Shown: positions 9,673 through 18,986 of the stretch, one piece after another | How positions within the stretch are numbered: the stretch's first letter is position 1 | Layout: the number at the start of each line of letters is the position of its first letter | NCBI GenBank assembly: GCA_041686375.1 | Contig: JAWLEB010000007.1 | Location: 26,157-90,156, forward strand | Reading direction: 5' to 3' | Origin: JAGXLC01 sp041686375 | Lineage (GTDB): Bacteria; Bacteroidota; Bacteroidia; Bacteroidales; UBA12077 | Length of the DNA stretch: 64,000 nucleotides | Program-made: the position numbers and the translations under genes | The notes under the pieces: model-generated | Database searches by the model: none | What the model saw: the letters and a program-made list of their open reading frames with translations, nothing else | What the model was told of the DNA's origin: nothing

Positions 9673-10638
9673 TTATGCTAACCGGTGCACATAAACAGGA
9701 ATCACTTCAATATCTTTGCTTTTCATGTATTTTCTTACGAATGGTAAGTCATTAGTAAATCCCAGCAGGAAACCGCCTCCACCTGATCCACAAAGTTTAA
9801 TATAAAAATCGTTGCTTTCAAGTCCTTTCTCCCAAATTTTCCTGAATCCTTCAGGTATCATAGGGTTGAAGTGTTTCATCTGGAATTTAGATAATTGTTT
9901 AAGCGATTCGAAAAATTTTTTCCCGTCACCTTCTATTATTGTTTGAATGGCATGATTGGTGTATGAATTTAAAAGGTCTGCGTCAATACCATTATGATTG
10001 CTGTATTTTATCTTTTCCATGAAAATATTGACTAATGGTTCTGTTTTTCCTTGTTGCCCTGTATTGATTAAAAATACTGCAAACTCAGGCATTAAAGAGG
10101 GAAGGTTGATGCTAACAGGTTCTAAAAACTTGGTTTCGCTGACCAACAAAGGGCGTTTGAGATAAGAATTTAACGGATCAATACCGCTGCTTGTTCCATG
10201 ATAGAATGATTCCAGCACAGCAAACTGATCTTTTAATTTAGTCAGGACATCTGTATTGTTCAGGCTATTGTTATTTTTCCCATCGGCATATTTTTGGTAA
10301 AGGGCAGCAACAAGAGCTCCGGAGCTTCCTATGCCATATCCTTCGGGTATTGTAGATTCAAAATACAGCCCTTTTTTTAAATCGGTGGAAAATGCTTCTA
10401 TATCAAAATTTACAGGGAGTTGATTTTGTTTTTTGAGCTTTCTTAAATAACCAAGATAATTGTATAAGCTGAGGTTTGACTGGCGGGCAAAATCATAATC
10501 AGTATAATTGTCCTGATAAATGAACTTTAATTCCCCGTTGAAATGGCTGTAAGGAATGGTTAAAGCCATACTGTTGTTAATAATGGAATATTCCCCAAAC
10601 AACATTATTTTCGCATAGAAAATATTGCCGCTAGACAT
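9673..10638 (-). CDS. mvk: mevalonate kinase (GHMP kinase)
   Basis: A 321-residue GHMP kinase. It has the N-terminal AKIMLFGEYSIINNSMALTIP segment, the ATP-binding P-EGYGIGSSGAL loop at about 98-109, and the C-terminal glycine motif LCGSGGGGFLLGF. It phosphorylates mevalonate at O5. It is assigned as the mevalonate kinase rather than another GHMP enzyme because HMG-CoA reductase, diphosphomevalonate decarboxylase, the GYDIA kinase and type 2 IPP isomerase are all in the same run, and because of its FGEYSII motif. It starts 26 bp after the decarboxylase gene. Confidence 0.85.
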   Translation of the reverse strand: MSSGNIFYAKIMLFGEYSIINNSMALTIPYSHFNGELKFIYQDNYTDYDFARQSNLSLYNYLGYLRKLKKQNQLPVNFDIEAFSTDLKKGLYFESTIPEGYGIGSSGALVAALYQKYADGKNNNSLNNTDVLTKLKDQFAVLESFYHGTSSGIDPLNSYLKRPLLVSETKFLEPVSINLPSLMPEFAVFLINTGQQGKTEPLVNIFMEKIKYSNHNGIDADLLNSYTNHAIQTIIEGDGKKFFESLKQLSKFQMKHFNPMIPEGFRKIWEKGLESNDFYIKLCGSGGGGFLLGFTNDLPFVRKYMKSKDIEVIPVYVHRLA

Positions 10639-10664
10639 TATGATTGTTATTTTTCATGAAACTT

Positions 10665-11783
10665 TTAATGATTATCTATTCGATGTGGTCCTTCTCCCGT
10701 GAAATCGTGAATGACCCTACCATTTTCACAATATTGTACTAATGCTTCATTGATAAACGCCCTGACTTTTTCTTTTGCATCTAGAGGATATATTATATGG
10801 ACATTAGGTCCGGCATCAAGCGTAAAAGTAACAGGAAGCTTTTGTTCTTTACGCTGTTTTTGTACCTTTTCAATAATCTCTTTGGTTTCTTTTTCCATGA
10901 GGATATAACCGGGATTTGAAGACATCATCAATCCATGCAGCGTCAGGGCTTCATTTTCCACAATATTTGCAAATTTATTAAAGTTGCCCTCTTTGATTGC
11001 TATACGTATCTTGTCTAGATTGTATATTGCCTGGTCAACTCTTGCTTCTCTGAAAGGATGGTTGTTCATTCTTAAATGTCCCTCAGAGCTGGAATTTTTT
11101 TTCTCTTTGGAAGATACTAACAAAATGGAATCCTGCATTGTTTCAAATATATTACTAATCCTGTGTCCAAAGGGATGAGCAAATTCATCAGATCCATAAT
11201 CATGTTCACCCCATTCAACTAAATTTCCGTATACTGAACGGCTTGCGCTGCCCGAGCCAATCCTTGCCATATAAGAGGCCTTTTGATAAAATCTTTCCGG
11301 GCTGTATTCCTCCCTTCTAAGGTTATTTTCTATGCTACATAAACACAGAGCAAGTGAGCTATATGCTGATGCAGATGAGGCCAAACCTGATGAATGTGGA
11401 AAATTGTTGTTGGTTTCGATGTATATATCCATATAAGCTAGAAAAGGAAAATATTTTCCAATCTGTTTTATATATTTTTTAACCCTTTTGCCAAAAGGAT
11501 GTTCATCATCATTCCCAAAGCGAAACAGGACAGCTCCGGTTTCATGTTTACTTTTTCTATAGTGAATTTCCGTTCTGGTATATAAGTTGCTTAATGTTAA
11601 ACTCAAGGACGGATTCAGGGGTAATTGGTCGCCTTTTTTGCCCCAGTATTTGATTAGAGCAATATTAGCAGGCGCTTCCCATGCAACTAATCTGGGAATT
11701 TCAGAAATGTTTTCTTTCCCTGTATTCAGTATCTCATCCCTGTATTTCTTGTCTAACATGGTTTTATGACTTAATAATTTCAT
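10665..11783 (-). CDS. mvaD: diphosphomevalonate decarboxylase
   Basis: A 372-residue GHMP-fold enzyme converting mevalonate 5-diphosphate to isopentenyl diphosphate. Seen: EAPANIALIKYWGK near 36-49, LPLNPSLSLTLS, the ATP loop SSGLASSASAYSSLAL, GSGSASRSVYGNLVEW and LDAGPNVH; these are standard for the family. The chosen ATG overlaps the end of the GYDIA kinase gene by 20 bp. A second ATG at 11759 (MLDKKYR) would remove the overlap and keep every conserved motif, so the true start is open. The order fni-mvaA-GYDIA-mvaD-mvk fits one transcript. Confidence 0.95.
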   Translation of the reverse strand: MKLLSHKTMLDKKYRDEILNTGKENISEIPRLVAWEAPANIALIKYWGKKGDQLPLNPSLSLTLSNLYTRTEIHYRKSKHETGAVLFRFGNDDEHPFGKRVKKYIKQIGKYFPFLAYMDIYIETNNNFPHSSGLASSASAYSSLALCLCSIENNLRREEYSPERFYQKASYMARIGSGSASRSVYGNLVEWGEHDYGSDEFAHPFGHRISNIFETMQDSILLVSSKEKKNSSSEGHLRMNNHPFREARVDQAIYNLDKIRIAIKEGNFNKFANIVENEALTLHGLMMSSNPGYILMEKETKEIIEKVQKQRKEQKLPVTFTLDAGPNVHIIYPLDAKEKVRAFINEALVQYCENGRVIHDFTGEGPHRIDNH

Positions 11784-12675
11784 CCCACTGGAAAAATATA
11801 CTTAAGTTATGACGTTCTAAATACTGTTTTAGTTCATTTTTACTTTTTCTCCATGACAACATTATGAAATCACCCCCCCAGGCACCCAGCCACTTGGCTT
11901 TGCCAGGGAAATTGCCCAGTATAGCTTCCCTTGCTTTTTGTTTCATTAATAATTTGGACAACAGGGTTTCATGTCTATCTATCTGTACATCAAATTCTTC
12001 TATCAATTCACTTTGAAGAATTTTTGTATTAATATCTTTTAATTCATTAATGTGTTGTTTTAAAGGAAAATTTTTCCGAAGAAAAGATCTTGCTTCACTT
12101 TTTGAATCTTGCTTTTTACCTGTATAAACAAAATAAATATTTTCTCTGAAAAAGGGGAGCCAGTCAATTTTCTTATATTCCGGTACTCCTGATTGGTTAT
12201 GGTATAATATTGGCTTATTGCTTTCGGCACAAGCAATATCATATCCTGAACTTCCTGTTAAGTCCGTATTTAGTTTGAAAGGATCAATATGCAGGCATTT
12301 GGCCAGATTGTTTATTAATGTAGAGCTACTTCCCAGACCCCAATGCAGAGGGAAATCGAGATATGTTTGTATCAGAAGACCGTTTTTTATTGAGATTGAA
12401 GTTTGAGAGAATGCTGTTACCATTAAATTTTTGAGGTAATCTGCTATATTTTTATCTGTGTATTCAATTATTTCAAAATTGTCAGCAGAAAAACTCCCTT
12501 GGAAAATCTTTTTTTGTTGATATGTGGTTTCCCAAATGATTTTGTTGTCGGGGATGCTATCAATTTTCATATATTGTCCTGTTTTTAAAGGCAGGGCGAT
12601 AGCCTCACCTCCTTGTAGAACAAGATATTCACCGGTTAGCAAAAGCTTCCCATTTGAAAAGTATTCACACTTCAT
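11764..12675 (-). CDS. GYDIA family GHMP kinase (candidate phosphomevalonate kinase)
   Basis: A 303-residue GHMP-superfamily protein with NGKLLLTGEYLVL at 8-20, an ATP loop GLGSSST at 113-119, and the family-naming GSSGYDIACA at 141-150. The C-terminal loop is LGAWGGDFIML instead of the usual GSGGGG. The family is found in Bacteroidota beside mevalonate genes. In this window every kinase and decarboxylase step has a classical enzyme except phosphomevalonate kinase, so that role is the obvious inference; I know of no proof in this sequence. It overlaps the HMG-CoA reductase gene by 4 bp (ATGA) and mvaD by 20 bp, which points to translational coupling. Confidence 0.85.
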   Translation of the reverse strand: MKCEYFSNGKLLLTGEYLVLQGGEAIALPLKTGQYMKIDSIPDNKIIWETTYQQKKIFQGSFSADNFEIIEYTDKNIADYLKNLMVTAFSQTSISIKNGLLIQTYLDFPLHWGLGSSSTLINNLAKCLHIDPFKLNTDLTGSSGYDIACAESNKPILYHNQSGVPEYKKIDWLPFFRENIYFVYTGKKQDSKSEARSFLRKNFPLKQHINELKDINTKILQSELIEEFDVQIDRHETLLSKLLMKQKAREAILGNFPGKAKWLGAWGGDFIMLSWRKSKNELKQYLERHNLSIFFQWDEIIKS

Positions 12676-13967
12676 GTAATGCTGTTAATATAACTTTCTA
12701 TATCCCTGTATGAAAAAGGTTTGTTTTGAAAATGCTTTCTCACTTTTACTTTCTTTTCTTCCTGTATATTGAAGTTCATCAATATATTTTCGAGGTGCAG
12801 CTTCATATGTCCTTTCTGTATTCCTGTTGTTATCAGCGACTTTATAGCTCCAAAATTATTGGCCAATCCGGCTGCGGCTATAATTTTCATAAGCTCTTTA
12901 GCGGACGGGTTGTGTAAAATTTCCAGGGATTGTTTGGCGAGTGGGTGCAAGTTTGTAAGGCCGCCTACAGAGCCAACAGATAGGGGGATGGATAAGCAGT
13001 ATGTAAACAATTCATTTGACAGGTTGCATTCCGTCAAAGAGGTATAATTTCCCTCTTGTACAGCATAAGCATGGGCTGCACCTTCTACTGCTCTGTAATC
13101 GTTTCCCGTGGCCATAACTACTGAATCAATGCCGTTCATTATTCCTTTGTTATGCGTTACAGCCCTGGAGATATTCTTTTTGGATATTTCTACTGCATTG
13201 CAAAATTTTCTGGCAAATTGTTCTCCCTTCATATTTTCATCCACATCATCCAGCATAGAAATGGGGCATTCTACTTTCATAGTAATTTTTGAATCCGGGG
13301 TATGATTGGAAAGTATCGCCATATTTATTTCCAGGTTATTTCTGTGGTTCGGGCTTAGTGACTCCTGTAAATATTGAGCAGCTTTTTCCAGGAGGGAGTT
13401 AATGAAATTAGCACCCATAGAATCAGCCGTTTCTATGGTAAAATCCAGCTCAAAATAGTGGGGTATATCAGAAGTTCTGTCATTGAGCTGAATTGATTTA
13501 ATGCCGCCGCCTCTTTCCTCCATGCGGCTTGTGAAGTAACGTAAACTTTCTTTTAATTCGGGAAGTAGTCTTTGGACAATAGTTTTAATTTCCTGATTAT
13601 TTCCGTACCAGAAGAAATGAATCTGTCCTTTTTTACTAACAGAAATGGATTCTGTTTGAAAACCACCCCTGAAATACCAGAATTTCGCACTCTTTGCTGC
13701 TGCCGCAACCACAGAGCTTTCTTCTATCACCATTGGTATGTGATACACTTTCCCGTCGACTAAAAAATTCGGGGCAATGCCGTACGGTAAATGATAATTG
13801 GCTATTGTATTTTCGCTGAAGCTTTCGAGCTTTTGTTGTTCTACTGAACTTCGGTAACGGCTTTGAGTCAAAGCCTGTGTAAAATATTCAGGTTTTTCTG
13901 TAATGGCACCTATTAAGGCTACCTTGCTGTCCCTGTTATATTTACTGAATCTTTCTATGAAATGCAT
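12672..13967 (-). CDS. mvaA: hydroxymethylglutaryl-CoA reductase
   Basis: A 431-residue HMG-CoA reductase that makes mevalonate from HMG-CoA. Its length (about 430, no membrane anchor) and motifs place it in the bacterial class II group: VMATGNDYRAVEGAAHAYA with the catalytic Asp, PLSVGSVGGLTNLHPLAK with the cofactor loop, and NNFGAIKSLITTGIQKGHMKLH near the end. It follows fni by 16 bp and precedes the GYDIA kinase with a 4 bp overlap. No HMG-CoA synthase is in the window; upstream genes of leucine catabolism could provide HMG-CoA. Whether it uses NADH or NADPH cannot be read safely. Confidence 0.95.
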   Translation of the reverse strand: MHFIERFSKYNRDSKVALIGAITEKPEYFTQALTQSRYRSSVEQQKLESFSENTIANYHLPYGIAPNFLVDGKVYHIPMVIEESSVVAAAAKSAKFWYFRGGFQTESISVSKKGQIHFFWYGNNQEIKTIVQRLLPELKESLRYFTSRMEERGGGIKSIQLNDRTSDIPHYFELDFTIETADSMGANFINSLLEKAAQYLQESLSPNHRNNLEINMAILSNHTPDSKITMKVECPISMLDDVDENMKGEQFARKFCNAVEISKKNISRAVTHNKGIMNGIDSVVMATGNDYRAVEGAAHAYAVQEGNYTSLTECNLSNELFTYCLSIPLSVGSVGGLTNLHPLAKQSLEILHNPSAKELMKIIAAAGLANNFGAIKSLITTGIQKGHMKLHLENILMNFNIQEEKKVKVRKHFQNKPFSYRDIESYINSIT

Positions 13968-13983
13968 TTTTTAAATTATATTG

Positions 13984-14976
13984 TTAAACAACTTTCAGAT
14001 ATGTGTATGCTGTTTTAAGTCCCTGAGCTTGGGCAGATAAGAAAAATCTGAGTTTTTCGTAGTCTTCCACAGCATATTCAAGTAAAGCTGATGCCATCCC
14101 ATACATTGCTGTCGCTTTGCTTTTATTGATTAAGTAATATCCGTCAAGGAAATTTTTTATTCCACCTGAGATTATAAGGTTTGGAGTATTTTTAATCTTT
14201 GTATTCGTAATCAGCTCATTAAGAGTAAAGGTCATCTCTTCTGCAGTATGTCCTACGAAAGTTAGGGGTTCTAAGTGTGCAGTGGTTTCTGAGCTGTTTC
14301 TCCTTAGTTCTACCTTTGCGAAATTTGTGCCTCCCAAAGCTCCAAATTCTATAGCGGTCAGCGGAATTTTTAAAAGCTGACTCAGACTTTCCCTTCCCAT
14401 TCCTTGTCCTACTTCCTTAACAATAACATTGCCGGAAAAATTATTTACAAACTCCCTGATAGTTTCTATAGGCGGCATTGTAATTCTGTCTCCTTCGGGT
14501 TGCATCATTTCCTGTATTGGGTTGACATGTATAACTAATCCGTCTGTATCGAGTAAGTTGACTAAATCTGTAATGGTTTTGAGGTCATCTTTTTTAAGGA
14601 AATGTTCCACTTGCGCAATACCCATGTTTGCATAGAAAGGACGTTCGTTGCCAATAATATGCCTTAAATTAAAATCAGGCAGGGCTTTTTCATTTTTTAA
14701 CAGTATACTGCAGGAACCTAACCCCATGCCTAAACCAAATTCAGCAGCAGCCCTAGCAAGGTGGTGATTGATAGTACCACCCAATTTTGTACCTCCCGTC
14801 ATGCTGGATATCCAGATTGGCAATTTCATTTCCTTCCCTCCAATTGAGACAGGAGGTATCTCCTGATCTCGACTTCCCTGAAGAAACGGTTCGTAGCGAA
14901 ACCGTTCGTCTTTTTGAGAAGCATAAACCTGATTTGTCAGGGCCAGTGACAAGTGATCTGCTTTTCGGTTTTCCAT
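13984..14976 (-). CDS. fni: type 2 isopentenyl-diphosphate delta-isomerase
   Basis: A 330-residue FMN-dependent isomerase converting IPP to dimethylallyl diphosphate. Seen: RKADHLSLAL at the start, PIWISSMTGGT at about 54-64 for FMN, GLGMGLGSCSILL, VHVNPIQEMMQPEGD with the substrate loop, VKEVGQGMG and the ISGGI phosphate-binding turn. The TIM-barrel length is normal. It is the first gene of the isoprenoid half of the run, 51 bp after the acyl-CoA dehydrogenase gene. That gap is the largest inside the nine tightly packed genes, so an internal promoter here is possible. Confidence 0.95.
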   Translation of the reverse strand: MENRKADHLSLALTNQVYASQKDERFRYEPFLQGSRDQEIPPVSIGGKEMKLPIWISSMTGGTKLGGTINHHLARAAAEFGLGMGLGSCSILLKNEKALPDFNLRHIIGNERPFYANMGIAQVEHFLKKDDLKTITDLVNLLDTDGLVIHVNPIQEMMQPEGDRITMPPIETIREFVNNFSGNVIVKEVGQGMGRESLSQLLKIPLTAIEFGALGGTNFAKVELRRNSSETTAHLEPLTFVGHTAEEMTFTLNELITNTKIKNTPNLIISGGIKNFLDGYYLINKSKATAMYGMASALLEYAVEDYEKLRFFLSAQAQGLKTAYTYLKVV

Positions 14977-15027
14977 GTGAATATTACTTTGTTTTAAATA
15001 TAAGGAAAAAAATAAAACATCAATTCA

Positions 15028-16173
15028 TTAAATGCCTATTTTACGGGATATAACCATTTTCAGGATTTCTGATGTTCCTTCTCCTATTTGCAGGATTCTT
15101 TGGTCTCTGTAAAATCGTTCTATATCGTATTCCTGAAGGAAACCGTACCCCCCGAAAATTTGTACAGCCTCATCGGCTATTTCCTTTGCTATTTCAGATG
15201 TATACAATTTTGCCATAGCTGCTTCTTTGCTAAATTCCTGTCTGTTTATTTTTAACCAAACTGCATGATAAAGCATATTTTTAGCAGCTTCTATTTTTGT
15301 GGCCATTTCTGCTAATTTGAAGGCTATGCTTTGAAATTTACTTATCGGTTTACTGAACTGCACACGTTGTTTAGCATAATCTCTCGCCATTTCAAAGGCA
15401 CCTATTGCTAACCCCAGTCCCATTGCTCCAACAGTCAGTCTACCCGAATCAAGCGTTTGCAGCATGATTTTGTGCCCTTTCCCTTCTTCACCTAATAAAT
15501 TTTCTTTAGGAACCTTCACATTGTTAAAAATCAGTTCACCCGTATCTGCGGCTCTCCAAACCATTTTATTCCGTATAGGTTTACGAATATAACCTTTTCT
15601 GTGTGATTCAACAATTATGGTAGAGTGTTTATTCCTGGATCCTTCTTTACTTGTTATGGCCTGCACAGTGACACCAGCAGACATTTTTGAGGATGAATTT
15701 GATATAAACATTTTAGAACCTTTGATATGCCAATAGCCATTTTTTAATTGTGCTGTTGTCCTTGTAGATCCACTGTCAGAACCCGCATCCTTTTCGGTAA
15801 GCCCGAAGGCCCATGTATTTTCTCCTGAAGTCAGGGGGGGCAAGTATCTGAATTTTTGTTTTTCTGTTCCGTATGTTGCTATGGGGCCTATACCTAATGA
15901 ATTCACTGCAGCAACAGTAGCTGCCTGGGAGCCATCTATCCTTGCTATCTCCTCTACAGCTATTATCAGTGCCATATAGTCCATACCTTGTCCACCGTAT
16001 TGTTTTGGTATTGCAATGCCGAATAGACCTTTCTTTCCCATTTTTTTTGTTAGTTCAGGAGAAAATCGTTCTTCCCGATCCAATTTTCTGGCTTCTGGTT
16101 TAATTTCTTCTTCAGCAAATTTTCTGATTTCCTGTCTTAATTTGTCATGTTTTTCTGATGTGTATAATTGCAT
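15028..16173 (-). CDS. acyl-CoA dehydrogenase
   Basis: A 381-residue flavoprotein that forms the alpha-beta double bond in a short-chain acyl-CoA. Seen: GLTEKDAGSDSGSTRT and GSKMFISNSS for FAD, DSGRLTVGAMGLG, QIFGGYGFLQEY, and IGEGTSEI with Glu365 at the classical catalytic-base position. Next to methylcrotonyl-CoA carboxylase one expects isovaleryl-CoA dehydrogenase. However, well-known isovaleryl enzymes lack Glu at this site and use one in an earlier helix, so substrate preference may be butyryl- or 2-methyl-branched acyl-CoA. The gene lies 19 bp after the carboxylase alpha gene, on the same strand. Confidence 0.92.
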   Translation of the reverse strand: MQLYTSEKHDKLRQEIRKFAEEEIKPEARKLDREERFSPELTKKMGKKGLFGIAIPKQYGGQGMDYMALIIAVEEIARIDGSQAATVAAVNSLGIGPIATYGTEKQKFRYLPPLTSGENTWAFGLTEKDAGSDSGSTRTTAQLKNGYWHIKGSKMFISNSSSKMSAGVTVQAITSKEGSRNKHSTIIVESHRKGYIRKPIRNKMVWRAADTGELIFNNVKVPKENLLGEEGKGHKIMLQTLDSGRLTVGAMGLGLAIGAFEMARDYAKQRVQFSKPISKFQSIAFKLAEMATKIEAAKNMLYHAVWLKINRQEFSKEAAMAKLYTSEIAKEIADEAVQIFGGYGFLQEYDIERFYRDQRILQIGEGTSEILKMVISRKIGI

Positions 16174-16192
16174 ATTCTTTTTATTTGCATCT

Positions 16193-18184
16193 TCAGTGAA
16201 TAATTGTTTCTATGAGTATCTGACCGTCTTTTACCTGGTCTCCCTTCTTAACAGCAATATTTTTTATAATCCCGTCACTGTGGGCAATAATGTTATTTTC
16301 CATTTTCATGGCTTCAAGCACAAGTAATTTTTGTCCTTTTTTTACTTTCATGTTATTTGCTACATTTATTTCTATCACTTTTCCAAACATAGGCGATTTT
16401 ATTGATTCATGTCCATTATTGCTTTTAAGATTTTCTTGTTTGTTGTTTATAATATGTTGAAAATCTTCATGTTTCAAGAAATATGTAAAACCCTCAATTG
16501 TTACTTCTGTCCAATGATCATCCCTAAAATAATAGTAAACTCTTTTTCGCTGGTTATCAATCAGGATAGTAAGATAACCGGGATTCTTTTCTATTAGATT
16601 TGCTAAGTGTTTTTTCTTTCCTATTTGAAATATCAGTTCCCCTGGCTTCTTAGTAAATTTAACATCTATTTCTTCCTCTTTCAGTTTAATGCGCCATTTC
16701 ATAAGGTGACGCCAGTAACCAATATGTTGAAAAGCCTGTTCAATTGAATTTTCAGGATTTTGATTGATAGTATGAATAAAAATATAGGACGCAATGATAA
16801 TCCCTCTGTCAATGGCTGACTGTTTGCTTTTGGTTTGTGTCACTAGCTGAGGATTATATTGATCTATATAATTTGTGGAAATATTGTTTTTCAAAAATGC
16901 ATTACTTGTGATAATTTCCCTGATATATAGAATATTATGTCTGATTCCTGAAATTATGAAGTGTCGTAGTTCATTAGCAAGAACAGATATTGCATTTTCC
17001 CTGTAATTCTTCCATAATATTGCTTTAGCAATCATTGGATCATAATCAGGAGGAATAATGTCTCCTGTCTGGATTCCTGTTTCTATTCTTATATTGGAAG
17101 TTTGAGGTATTATTAAATTTTGAATTTTCCCGGGAGAAGGCGTGAAATTATTTTCAGGATCTTCAGCATAAATTCTTGCCTCAATGGCATGTCCTGTCTT
17201 CTGGATCTGAGACTGATTCCATCTCAGCACCTGGTGTTGAGCTATGCGGATTTGCTCTTCGACTATATCTTTTCCTGTAATCATCTCTGTTACTGGATGT
17301 TCTACCTGAATCCTTGTGTTCATCTCAAGAAAAAAGAAGTTGTCTTCATTATCTACCATGAATTCAATCGTTCCAGCATTTGAATAGTCTATAGCCTCGG
17401 CTATTTGAAGAGCTGCATTGGTCAATTTTTTTCTTAGTTTTTCATTCACGGAAGGAGAGGGGGCTTCTTCTATAATTTTCTGATGTCTTCGTTGAACACT
17501 ACACTCTCGTTCAAATAAATGAATATAATTTCCAAAATGGTCACCGAGTAATTGTATTTCAATATGACGCGGATTTTCAATATATTTTTCCACATATACA
17601 TCATTGTTTCCGAAATAATTGTTTGCCTCTCTTGCTGTCTGGATAATGTCTTTTTTTAAACCGGAAGGATCTCTGACTATTCGCATTCCTTTGCCACCTC
17701 CACCTGCTGCGGCTTTTACCATTACCGGAAATTCTGATTCAGATACTTGAGCAACTATTTCATCCGGACTACCTGTATACATTTCTAAAATGGGTATATT
17801 CAAAGCTGAGACAAATTTTCCAGCCTGAATTTTATTACCCATGGTTTGTATAGCCTTAACACCGGGTCCAATGAATACAATATTGTTTTCATTGCATTGA
17901 GTGGCAAAGTCTGCATTTTCTGATAAAAATCCGTATCCGGGATGAATGGCATCTATCTCGTTCTTAATGGCAATTTGTACTATTTTGTTAATGTTTAGGT
18001 AGGTTTCGGCCAGGCTGCCACTTCCCAAAAAATATGCCTCATCTGCGAGCTTTACATGCAGAGCATGATTGTCCTGCTCTGTATAGATAGCAACGGTCCG
18101 CACACCCATTTTTCTGGCTGTCCGGATAATTCTTATGGCTATTTCACCTCTGTTTGCAATCAGTACTTTTGAAAAAGTTTTCAT
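16193..18184 (-). CDS. mccA: methylcrotonyl-CoA carboxylase alpha (biotin-carrying) subunit
   Basis: A 663-residue protein with an N-terminal biotin carboxylase domain (KVLIANRGEIAIRII, the ATP-grasp loop KAAAGGGGKGMRIV, FLEMNTRIQVEHPVTEM) and a C-terminal biotin carrier domain (VLEAMKMEN, biotinylated Lys627). It carboxylates its biotin with bicarbonate and ATP. Length and domain order fit 3-methylcrotonyl-, propionyl- or geranyl-CoA carboxylase alpha subunits. The adjacent beta subunit, enoyl-CoA hydratase and acyl-CoA dehydrogenase favour methylcrotonyl-CoA. It overlaps the hydratase gene by 4 bp (ATGA), indicating coupling. Confidence 0.88.
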   Translation of the reverse strand: MKTFSKVLIANRGEIAIRIIRTARKMGVRTVAIYTEQDNHALHVKLADEAYFLGSGSLAETYLNINKIVQIAIKNEIDAIHPGYGFLSENADFATQCNENNIVFIGPGVKAIQTMGNKIQAGKFVSALNIPILEMYTGSPDEIVAQVSESEFPVMVKAAAGGGGKGMRIVRDPSGLKKDIIQTAREANNYFGNNDVYVEKYIENPRHIEIQLLGDHFGNYIHLFERECSVQRRHQKIIEEAPSPSVNEKLRKKLTNAALQIAEAIDYSNAGTIEFMVDNEDNFFFLEMNTRIQVEHPVTEMITGKDIVEEQIRIAQHQVLRWNQSQIQKTGHAIEARIYAEDPENNFTPSPGKIQNLIIPQTSNIRIETGIQTGDIIPPDYDPMIAKAILWKNYRENAISVLANELRHFIISGIRHNILYIREIITSNAFLKNNISTNYIDQYNPQLVTQTKSKQSAIDRGIIIASYIFIHTINQNPENSIEQAFQHIGYWRHLMKWRIKLKEEEIDVKFTKKPGELIFQIGKKKHLANLIEKNPGYLTILIDNQRKRVYYYFRDDHWTEVTIEGFTYFLKHEDFQHIINNKQENLKSNNGHESIKSPMFGKVIEINVANNMKVKKGQKLLVLEAMKMENNIIAHSDGIIKNIAVKKGDQVKDGQILIETIIH

Positions 18185-18960
18185 TCTGGTTTTCTTTTTT
18201 CCAGGAATGATTTCATTCCTTCTTGTCCTTCCTTACTAATTCTGGCTTTTGAGATCAAATCTATTGTTTTTGTCTTTATTCCTTCATAGTCAGGTTGTTT
18301 TGTTATGGTGTTAATGAGTTGTTTAGTCTGTATCACTGATTTTTGACTATTATTATTTACTTCATTTAATACCAATTCTAATTGATTTTCAATTTCTTTT
18401 GTTTCTCCGGCATAATTTACCAGTCCTATGCGAAGGGCATCTTTTGAATTGAATGATTGCCCTGTTAGCATATAATATTTTGCAGAAAATTCTCCCATGC
18501 GTTTAATTATAAAAGGTGCGATTGTTGCAGGAATAAGTCCGAGCTTTACTTCAGAAAAGCTGAATCTTGATTTTTTTTCAGCAAAAACTATATCCGATGC
18601 TGCCAGCAGCCCGTTTGCCCCGCCAATACAAGCACCATGAACTACTGAAATGGTAAGACATGGCAGGTTGTATAACTTTTCGAATAACTCATATAGTTTC
18701 CTGCTCCCATCATAGTTTTCTGCATACGTATTGTTAATGCTGGTTTTCATCCAGTTTAGATCAGCACCCGCACTAAAGTCATTACCATTGCCCTGGATAA
18801 TTATTGCTTTAACACTTTCAGATTTTTTTATTTTGTCGAATAGCTCATGCAATTCCTCTATCATTGTTTCATTAAGCGCATTACGAACTTCAGGACGATT
18901 GAAGGTAATTGTCCCGGTTTGTTTTTCATCTTTATATTCGATGGTTCCAAAATGATTCAT
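18181..18960 (-). CDS. enoyl-CoA hydratase, probably methylglutaconyl-CoA hydratase
   Basis: A 259-residue crotonase-fold enzyme. Seen: the CoA-binding NDFSAGADLNWM segment, the oxyanion-hole loop HGACIGGANGLLAASDIVFAE, and SEVKLGLIPATIAPFII, which carries the Glu used by hydratases. Crotonases differ greatly in reaction, but the location between the two carboxylase subunit genes is the classic liu layout, where this gene makes HMG-CoA from 3-methylglutaconyl-CoA. It follows the carboxylase beta gene by 26 bp and overlaps the alpha gene by 4 bp. HMG-CoA lyase, which usually completes the set, is not in the window. Confidence 0.88.
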   Translation of the reverse strand: MNHFGTIEYKDEKQTGTITFNRPEVRNALNETMIEELHELFDKIKKSESVKAIIIQGNGNDFSAGADLNWMKTSINNTYAENYDGSRKLYELFEKLYNLPCLTISVVHGACIGGANGLLAASDIVFAEKKSRFSFSEVKLGLIPATIAPFIIKRMGEFSAKYYMLTGQSFNSKDALRIGLVNYAGETKEIENQLELVLNEVNNNSQKSVIQTKQLINTITKQPDYEGIKTKTIDLISKARISKEGQEGMKSFLEKRKPE

Positions 18961-18986
18961 AATTCGTGGTTTTGATTGTTTTTTTG

